Shown piece by piece: positions 56,200-64,000 of a DNA stretch of 64,000 bases (positions are counted from its first letter, which is position 1; every line of letters starts with the position of its first letter). A model generated the notes under the pieces. That model saw nothing but the letters and a program-made list of their open reading frames with translations. It ran no database searches and was not told the DNA's origin. This stretch comes from Limnanthes douglasii subsp. nivea (lineage: Eukaryota > Streptophyta > Magnoliopsida > Brassicales > Limnanthaceae), in assembly GCA_036936605.1 (NCBI GenBank), contig JAUPFV010000001.1, positions 318,210,250-318,274,249 of the forward strand, in the 5' to 3' direction. The position numbers were made by a program, and so were the translations under genes.

Positions 56200-58903
56200 G
56201 CTTTTAAAGCATGGGTGTCTGAGCAGTAGATCTTATGCATCAAAAAAGACCAAAGGCTATTGTTTTTCCTGAAAAGAAACCAGAGCTTGTAAGAAAATGT
56301 TAGTTGAATGTCATTTATGCATTTGATGTTTAAGCCCCCCTCAGCAAATGGTTTGCAAAGCTGGTTCCAGTTTGACCAGTGGATAGCTTTAACCTGATAG
56401 TTTGATCTTCATAAGAATTTGTTGAAATAAGATTCAATTTTCTTAATGATATTATTTGGGAGAAGAGTGTTATGCATCAAATAGTAGATTATAGGCATTA
56501 AAACATAGGTAATTAAAGTTAATCTGCCCCCAAAGGACAAGTTATTTAGGTCTCATTCCCCAATTTTGTCTTGAATCTTATCAAGAAGGGTAGAGAAATA
56601 CTTCCCTCTGTTGTTTCGAGCAATCGTGATACCCAAGTAATTGAATGGAAGAGTATTTGTGTTGAAGCCAATATTGATTTTGATGTTATCTGTGTTTGTA
56701 TGTTTTGCTTTTCTGGATATGATCAGCTTTGTTTTTTCCTTGTTAACAGCCTGCCCAGAGATGAGTTGATACTTGTCCAGAAGGTTGCACAACATGACAA
56801 TGGAGCTAGGCTTGCAGTTTGTGAAAATCAGAACGTCATCTGCAAAGGCAAGACATGGCACTAAGAAGTTTGATTTAGAAGCAAAGTGTAGACATTTATT
56901 ATTATTGAAAAGATTGTATATCCCTCTTAGTAAAACCTCTTCTGCTAGGATAAATAGGCTAGGAGACAAAGGGTCTCCTTGCCTAAGCCCTTTCATCTGC
57001 TTAAAGTAGCCATTAACTGAGCCATTTATGAGAACAGAGATATGAACATTTGTAATCATATTCTTTATTAAAGCTATACAATTATCAGAAAACCCAAAGC
57101 ATGATAGGATTTTAAGAATAAAGGCATGAGATAACTTATCAAACGCCTTCATCATGTCAAGTTGAATGATAGCATTTCCAATTTTAGGCTTTCTATCAAT
57201 GTCATGAATCATCTCCTCATGATTAAGATATTCTAATGAATGAGCATGCCTTTAACAAAGGCTCCCTGCATCTTAGAAACTATGTTAGGCATGATATTAG
57301 CTAAACGAGAGTTGATTAAGTTTGAAAAAATTCTATTGAACATGGTACAAAGACTTATCGGTCTGTAGTTGTTCCGACCAGTTGGGTTAAGGCTCTTAGG
57401 AATCAGGAAAATGCATGTAGCAAATACTACACAAGGAATGTTATTGCCTGAAAGATAAGAGTTAAATGCATTACAAAGATTTGTGCTAATGATAGACCAA
57501 TATGTTTTAAGGAAAATTATACTGAAACCATCGAGCCCAACTGCACTATCATTTTTCATCTTAGCTATAATACTCCAAACTTCATCTCTGTTGGTTTGCC
57601 TGGTAATGGAAATATTGTCTTTATCCTTAACAAGGTTAGGGATATTATTGAAGATTTCATCCTGCATTAAGAGAACTTCATCATTTATGTTAGTGAAAGA
57701 ATTAGAAGATAAGATAGTTTTAAAGAAGGATTCAGCAGAGTTGGCAAGATCAATGGGATTATCAATCCAGACACCATTATCTTTAATCCCTTTGATGTTG
57801 TTTCGTCTTCCTTTCTTGGTCACATAAGCCTGATATAGCTTAGTGTTACCATCACAATCTCTAAGCCAATCATTATAGCATTTTGGGTGCCAGAAGTTTT
57901 CCTCATTTCTTAGGGATTTAATATACATGTTGTTGGCTTTAGAGAGATCAGCTCTAGAATCATTGCTATTGTTTTCAAAATGAAGATTCTCCATTTTCTT
58001 GACCACCTCAGCGGTATCCTTGACCTTACTGAATATGTTACCAAAAGTATTGACATTCCACTTCTTTAGACAGCTTTTTAGTCTCCTTAGCTTGTACCAA
58101 AAAACCTGACCTTGGTTGCCCTTGCAAGCCATGTTCCAATTTTGCCTTACAGTACTTAAGAAACTATCATCGTTAGACCAAGCATTGATAAATTTAAAAC
58201 TTTTTTTGCAATTGATATAATTTGAGTTCAAACTAGACTGAATTAAAAAGGGGGCATGGTCAGAACAAGTTCTGACAATGAGAAACACCTGAGTTTTATT
58301 GAAGGTATTGATCCACATTTCATTTGTTAAGGTTCTGTCCAATATTTTCCAACGAGTGCCTCTATTCCAAGTGTATATTGATCCAATATAACCAACATAT
58401 TCAAGCTTGCACTGCCTAATAGCATCATTGAAGTCACTAGTACTAGCATGGTCAAAAGTAGAACATCCAACTTGGTCCTCAGAACAATTAGTAGCATTAA
58501 AGTCACCAGTGATGATCCAATGAATCTCATCAGTAGCAATAGAGTTCATCTGAGCCCAAAGGTCTAATCTAAGTAAACGCTTACTCTTAGCATAAACAGC
58601 AGTAAAATTGAAGTTAGTATTACAGCCAGGATAAGTCACAGCCATATGAAGCAATTGATCATGATCCATAATCACATTCATATCAAATTCCTCATTCCAG
58701 AAGATCCACACCTTGTTTGAACAATTAGATGTGAACTTTTTGAAGCCAAGAGCAACATACACACCATCCATCTTACTAACATCAGCCATGGGCTCTTGTA
58801 TAGACAGAATTTTAGATTTGTTTTCTTTAATAATAGAAAGAAGTCTTCTCAAGGTGGGCTTATTGTTCAGACCTCTAGCATTCCAATTAGTTATCTTTAT
58901 CAT
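56200..58903 (-). pseudogene. LINE E ORF2: endonuclease and reverse transcriptase
   Basis: Starts MIKITNWNARGLNNKPTL at 58903. The APE-type endonuclease shows LSIQEPMADV (Glu), WIITGDFNATNCSEDQ and CSDHAPFLI. RT follows with SAVGLDGFSIIFLKTYW, IFLIPKSLNPTGRNNYRPIS and GAFVKGMLIH. There is then a TAG at 57235-57233 where Glu is expected, and a shift near 57218. RT resumes with IIQLDMMKAFDKLSHAFILK, LRQGDPLSPSLFILAEE and the catalytic CLAFADDVLIF, then FNYLGITIARNNRG. TGA at 56555-56553 lies at a Trp position. The enzyme would nick the target and copy the RNA in place. Confidence 0.9.
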
Positions 58904-59246
58904 TATCTGATAGAGATTTTTGTTTTGATTTTTATCCTTTTTTGGATAAAGAATTGATGGTAAACTTCTTGGATTTTCTTCTTTTCATTTTAGACCTTAA
59001 CTTACTGCTGATGATTGTACCAAAGTCACTATTATAAGTAGAGTTTCTAGGAGAATTTTCATAGGTGTCAATATTTTCACAATCTGTAACCATATTGTTT
59101 TCTTCCATATTGATGTTGCTTTGAGAAAAGTCTTGGTCAATCCTATGTAAGGCTTCTATGATCTCTATATTGCTTTCAACCGAATCATTGTTTTGGCCAC
59201 TATCATCATTTCTATTATCACTGCAATCTTTTGTCTCAAGATCATT

Positions 59247-60239
59247 TTATTTTCTTGTTATAACAGATTTCAGTTTTCTTCTATAAACTTTACTAAATGA
59301 TTGAATGTTACTTGAAATTTTTTGAGACGTTCTTGGTTGCTGATACAAATCATCTTTGACATTAACTTCATTATTTGACAGAGCTTCATTATTGGTGTTG
59401 ACACTTTCATAATTTTCGTCATGTTTTTCAGCCTTATCAGCTTCTTTCTCTTGCTGTTTCCTCTTGTCAGTCTTTTTACATTCAACATCTTTATGCCCAA
59501 TGTGGTAGCAAACGTTACAGTAAGGTGAAACATTTTTATAACTTATGTTGATCCAGTAGCCGTCATTGGAGCCAAAACCTGTCCATATTCTGTATTTAAG
59601 GATTTTCGAAACGTCAATTTCAACATGAACAAAACATGCATTCATGGCAGCTTTGTTATCAGGGATAATAACTTTGTAAGTAGAACCAATTGTTGAAGCC
59701 AAGTCGTGTATAACAGATTCATTATACATGAATTCTGGAACCCTCTCAAAACGTATCCACACAAGAGTCTTTGGGCTCTCAAATCTTTTGTTAAAATCAG
59801 GATCCCATCGCAAGTTTCTAATGATTTTTCCATCTACGTTCTAGAAGTTCTTCGACCAAATATTACTAAAATCTTCTTTACAGCAAAATTCAATGAACAC
59901 ATGCCTCGAGTCGTGGCTGATAAACTTGTACGTTCCTTTGAATTTGAAAGTTTGAAGAAAGCCTTCTAACACCGACTTTCTTGGGATTTCATCAGTGAAC
60001 TTTCCAATGATTGTAGTAGTAGATTTTATGAGCAAAAAATCTTTGACATCTTTCGTATACTGAATCGTATAGTGATCGTCAGATTCTTTACAAAATTCAG
60101 GTTTGATATCGAGGCTTGGTTTAGGTGATGATTGCCTAACGGTATCAGCGTACGACTTTTTGGTTTGAGAAGTCCCATTTTCACGATGAAGAGCTGAGAA
60201 CTCTTCAGTAATCGGTTGCTTGTTCGTAGGTATTTCCAT
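59247..60239 (-). pseudogene. LINE E ORF1 (DUF4283-like, CCHC zinc knuckle)
   Basis: Begins MEIPTNKQPITEEFSA at 60239 (preceding ATG-less frame not used). The N-terminal domain resembles DUF4283 (KFTDEIPRKSVLEGFLQ, FKFKGTYKFISHDSRHVFIE). Then comes WDPDFNKRFESPKTLVWIRF and a zinc knuckle CNVCYHIGHKDVEC (Cx2Cx4Hx4C). The tail is basic and Asn-rich. A single TAG at 59841-59839, at a Trp position (KNF-stop-NVDGK), breaks it. ORF1 proteins bind the element RNA. Confidence 0.87.
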
Positions 60240-60340
60240 GGCATGGAATGAAAGGATCAAAAGGAAAGAAGAACAGAAGAATTACCAAGAAAGGATTCAT
60301 CATAGTAGATTCCCAAAAAATAATAGATTTGATTCTTTTT

Positions 60341-60352
60341 CCGCGAGAGAGA
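60341..60352. repeat. Target site duplication of LINE E (5' side)
   Basis: CCGCGAGAGAGA, partner of 55445-55456. Confidence 0.88.
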
Positions 60353-61005
60353 AAGCTTGAACGACGGCGTTCGAATATAATTTTTTTGTGAATCACCTGT
60401 TTGGCCCGACAAAAATTATTATCGGAACGCACATACTTTTTATTTCATCCTTTTTAAAGTTTCAATTTAATTTTGGTGGGGAATTTTATTCCGTGAAATA
60501 CTAAACCATATTCAAAAGAAACTATTTTTCAATGCATATCCAATACTTAATATATATATTCAGAATTATTTCTAAGTTATTATAGTATATTTAAAAGTTT
60601 CACTATATTTTAATTTTTTAATATTTATATAAGACTATAAATATTTAACCATAATCTTTTATTTCCTCTCTAAAACTATCTATATTATTTTAGGTTTTTT
60701 CATAAAACAGTTTTCAATTTATAAATAATATATATGTTATTCAAATATTTTTCATTTTTTTTCTTTTTGAAAAAATATTTTTTTGTTTTTTTTCATGGTT
60801 TTGTATGTTTTATCTATGGATGGATGAGGTTCCGTTTATTTAAAAAAACTATTAGAAATGTTTTTGAAGTTAATAAAAATTGTTTAGGTGAATTACATAA
60901 AATTTTAAAATTTACTACTGCTGTTAGAAATGGTAAATGAACCTTGTGATTGTAACAAAATTGTTTTGCAAGTTGCAACAATATTTTTTAGCCTGCGAAA
61001 TTCAA
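60353..61005. other. AT-rich spacer, former upstream flank of the Misato homologue
   Basis: Continues the pre-insertion sequence after the LINE duplication. No gene seen. A 68-codon frame at 60734-60940 resembles nothing. Confidence 0.45.
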
Positions 61006-61880
61006 ATTCGCTAGTAATAAATTGATTGTGAATCGTAAAATACGAAATTAAAATTTATTGTCAATTGATAATTTTTTTTTTTTGTAAAATACGAGTTAAA
61101 TTCAATTTTAAAATGTAAAATAAAGGTTAAAAATGAATTATGAAATAAGATTTAAATGAGTAACATAAAAAAATGAATTGTGAAATGAAAAGTACGAGTG
61201 TATGTGATTTTTTTTATAAAGTAAGAGTTAAATTCACTTTTGAAGTATAAAATAAAAATGCAAAAGTGAATTACAAAGTAAAGGTTAAATGAGTTGCGAA
61301 TATGAACAAAATATAAATTATGAAATACAAAATAAGGGTTAAATGCAGTTTTTTTTACGAAATATGAGTTAATACAAATTGTTGAGTCTGAAATAAGGAT
61401 TGAAAATGAATCGCGGAATATGAGCATAAAACGATTTGTGAAATCTGATATAAGGATTGAAAATGAATCGAGGAGCATGAGTATAAGATGATTTGTGAAA
61501 TGTGAAATAAGAGTTAAATGTGGATTTGTGTGTGCGCGCGCGTAAAGATATGAGTTAAATTCATACCTGAACTCAAAATGTAAAATAATGAATAAAATAA
61601 ATTGTGAAATAATGGTTAAATAAATTGCGAAATACGATAAAAATGAATTGTAAAACATGAATAATGCCAAATAGGGGTTAAATGCATTTTTTTTTCTCGC
61701 GAAATATGAATCAAAATTATTTGTAAAATACAAAACAAGGGTTAAAAATTAATTGTGAAATAAAGGTTAGATGAATTATGAACCATAAAAAAATTAAAAT
61801 GCGAAATTATTGTACAATTTTTTGTTACGAAAAATAAATTTAATTCATTTGCAAAATGAGACACATTTCACAATTGATGA
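61005..61880. repeat. Degenerate GTTAAAT-type repeat array 1
   Basis: Loose units of about 40-60 bp built from GAAATAAGGGTTAAATG, AATTGTGAAAT and TTTTTTGCGAAATATGAGTTAAAT recur throughout. The 193-codon minus-strand frame here is repeat-driven and not a gene. A similar array is at 63230-63790. Confidence 0.75.
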
Positions 61881-62310
61881 AACTTTTATTCACACTTTGG
61901 TATTATGAAAAAATATATATTTGTAGATCTTGTTTTGTTTGTTTTAAGAAAACAAACCAATATAATTTTTGGACATTTTTATGAATTACAGTTTGAAAGA
62001 TAGATATTTTTAAAAATTTAAACACACAAGAACAAAAATATTTGTGGTCTAAAAATTGGTTTAGATATCTATTACTCAAATTTATTTGGGATAAAATACC
62101 AATAACGATTCAGCTTATTTACCAATAAATATACATAATATAGTTTATTTATAATAGATATATATGTTAACAAACTAAAAACTATGATTTGATATTTGGA
62201 TTTTTAATAAGATGAAGTATGAATGGTATAAAAAAGTCAAACTTAATTTCCAATACTAATTACGATTTAATATCTATTTTTTATAATACCAATAATATCC
62301 TTCAATAAGT
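61880..62310. other. AT-rich spacer
   Basis: No gene or repeat structure recognised. Confidence 0.45.
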
Positions 62311-62318
62311 ATAAAAGG

Positions 62319-62729
62319 TAAAACGACAATGGGCCATCCGCGGGTTGGGTCGGGTCGGCCGGTCTGAGCCCGTTTTTTTTACATTTGAACACGGCTCAAC
62401 CCACTCCCGGGTTTGTATTTTCAAATCTGATCCCGTCTGGCAGTGTCCTGTCAATCCGGCCCGATCCGCTAAGATTAATTTTAATATTTTTTAATATTTT
62501 TAATTTATTTTAAATATATTAATTTATTTTTTATATATATTATTGTTATTATATATAAAAAATATTAATTTTTATATATTTTTATAATTTTCGGGCCGAA
62601 ACCGGTTGGACAAACTAGAAACCTGAACCCAGCCCGACCCGGTTGCGGGTTACAATTTTTTAATCCGGAGACAAAACCCAGTCGGGTCAGACAGGATCGG
62701 AACGGACAACATCCGAATTGCCATCCCTA
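62319..62729. mobile_element. Small GC-richer hAT-like element
   Basis: 411 bp. The right end reads CCGAATTGCCATCCCTA and the left end TAAAACGACAATGGGCCATC, an inverted pair with a worn left tip. Inside are GGGTTGGGTCGGGTCGG words on the left and CCCGACCCGGTTGCGGG words on the right. Flanks are ATAAAAGG (62311-62318) and ATAGAAGG (62730-62737), a 7/8 match. It stands out from its AT-rich neighbours by base composition. Confidence 0.65.
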
Positions 62730-62739
62730 ATAGAAGGTC

Positions 62740-63230
62740 TAACTTTTTTCCCTCTCCTTTTTTTCTTCTTCACAACATCGTATATTTTTTCAAAACTCCT
62801 TCTTTATTTTATAATATAACATTGATTATTCAAGACTTCGATCAAACATAGGGACATGATCGAGCTACTGTATTTGTCTTTTCGACTCCAAATTTTGTTA
62901 ATTTTTTACTATTTTCTGTAATTTTTCTAGCTACTGTATTTTGTAAATAAGTTTTTATGTTTTTTCTTCCACTATTTCTTTTTGTTTTTTCTTTCATTTT
63001 TTTTCTCCAAACATAAGTATTTTATTTTTTATTCTTCCACTGTTCTTTAGGCATCATTCGTATACTTCTATACTATTTTCTCCAAGCATATGCATCATGT
63101 TTTTTTGTTAAATCAAGGTCAAATAAATTTTAAAAATTTATTTTAAGTAAAAAGTTGAGTTATAGGTATAATTTATATAGTTTTTGAAACTGTGGATCGA
63201 GTATGTACATATTCAATTTATCATTTGGAA
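62740..63230. other. AT-rich spacer
   Basis: Pyrimidine-rich on this strand (TTTTTCTTCTTC runs). No gene recognised. Confidence 0.4.
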
Positions 63231-63790
63231 AAAACAAAAGAAGCTGTGAAACAAAGATTATGTGATTTGAAATGAGAAAACAAATTACGAAATGCTAAAC
63301 TTTATGAATTGTGAATTGTGAAATAAGAGCTAAATATGAAATTCGATTTTATTTTGTGAAATATGAGTTTAAATTAATTGTGAATGCAAAATAATGGTCA
63401 AATGTGTAATGCGAAATAAGGGTTATATGCAAAATATGAAGTATTTTGTAAAATATGAGTTAAACTGAATTTGAAATGCGATATGTGAAATAAGGGGTTA
63501 AATCTGAATTTGAAATGCGAAATAAGAGTTCAATGCAAAATGTGAAATAAAAGTCAATTGAAAGATGCAAAATACGGTTTAAATAAGAAATAAAAAATGA
63601 AATTTATTTTTACAAAATATGAGTTAAATTTATTTATGAAATGAAAAATACAGATTAAATGTGATATAAGTGTTAAATATAATTTTTTATTTGTGAAATT
63701 TTAATTAAATTCATTTGTAAAATGCAAAAAATGAGTTAAATGTGAAATATAAAGTAAGGGTTAAATATATTTTTGCTGGTAAATCTATTT
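63230..63790. repeat. Degenerate GTTAAAT-type repeat array 2
   Basis: The same vocabulary as array 1 (GTGAAATAAGGGGTTAAATC, AAATATGAGTTAAATT, TTTGAAATGCGAAATAAGAG), with loosely spaced units. The last 200 bp of the window after it hold nothing I recognise. Confidence 0.72.
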
Positions 63791-64000
63791 GCAGAATTCA
63801 AAATTAGATGAATTTTGTAATTCATTTTAACCCTTATTTCAAAAAAAATAAAAATCAAATAGCATCCATAGAATTTTATTTGTTCGCCTTAAAAAATGTG
63901 TAATATTCTCAAATATTTTGTCTGAGTTGTAGATACGAGGTTTAAATTAAAAACATAAAATTGTATTTTTGATATATGACTGGTTCATATATCAGTAACT

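Larger units (their letters stand above)
55457..60340 (-). mobile_element. LINE E: near full-length plant L1-type element upstream of the Misato homologue
   Basis: 4884 bp between 12-bp duplications CCGCGAGAGAGA. The 3' end is a poly-A (poly-T at 55459-55471 on this strand). ORF1 is at 60239-59247. ORF2 (endonuclease, RT, RNase H) runs from 58903 to about 55628. A few stops and shifts interrupt it. Both ends are present, so it inserted as a full copy. It points the same way as the host gene and now separates that gene from its former upstream sequence, which resumes at 60353. Confidence 0.93.

Noticed and set aside
61152..61733. 193-codon open frame on the minus strand
   Set aside because: It lies wholly in the degenerate GTTAAAT repeat array. 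The protein is a repetition of Phe/Asn/Tyr-rich words created by the repeat, with no known domain.
1..64000. tRNA or rRNA genes
   Set aside because: No cloverleaf with A and B boxes or rRNA core sequence was recognised. Primer-binding sites only resemble tRNA ends.

Overview
This window is nuclear DNA from a flowering plant, probably a eudicot. The evidence is a GT-AG intron-rich host gene, plant-specific retrotransposon lineages (Tat-type Ty3/gypsy, Ty1/copia, L1-type LINEs), hAT non-autonomous elements, plant mobile domain genes and a plant-style tandem U14 snoRNA locus with a telo-box promoter. The sequence is visibly AT-rich and most of it is decayed, nested transposons. I cannot name the species.

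Layout. 1-1440: end of a long Ty3/gypsy-type LTR that seems to interrupt element A. 1440-9557: element A, an old, left-truncated Tat-type element (gag-pol on the minus strand, an extra antisense ORF on the plus strand). 9560-12500: a decayed plant mobile domain (PMD) gene on the minus strand, split by a hAT element at 10898-11830. 12500-15540: mostly unrecognised. 15540-20720: element C, a very decayed Tat-type element with no recognisable RT, itself invaded by a TIR element at 18589-19314. 20720-22800: AT-rich DNA with a 30-bp minisatellite. 23245-33467: element B, a complete Tat-type element with two 375-bp LTRs and a GTGGC target duplication. It sits inside the zf-RVT domain of an old LINE whose halves lie at about 22800-23239 and 33473-35450. 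36050-36810: promoter and two U14 C/D snoRNA genes. 38050-40490: a second decayed PMD gene. 42352-47057: a Ty1/copia element flanked by 91-bp direct repeats rather than a 5-bp duplication. 47675-49291: a hAT element with a perfect 8-bp duplication. 49508-55330: the one clearly intact protein gene, a nine-exon Misato/DML1 homologue on the minus strand. 55457-60340: an almost full-length L1-type LINE inserted just upstream of that gene, with a 12-bp target duplication. 60350-64000: AT-rich DNA with GTTAAAT-rich degenerate repeats and a small hAT element.

Only two loci look functional for the host: the Misato/DML1 gene and the U14 snoRNA cluster. The most unusual mobile biology is the antisense ORF of the Tat elements. 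Elements A and B share a spliceosomal intron at the same codon on the strand opposite to gag-pol, and short CCTTGG...CCAAGG hairpins lie where the two converging transcription units meet.
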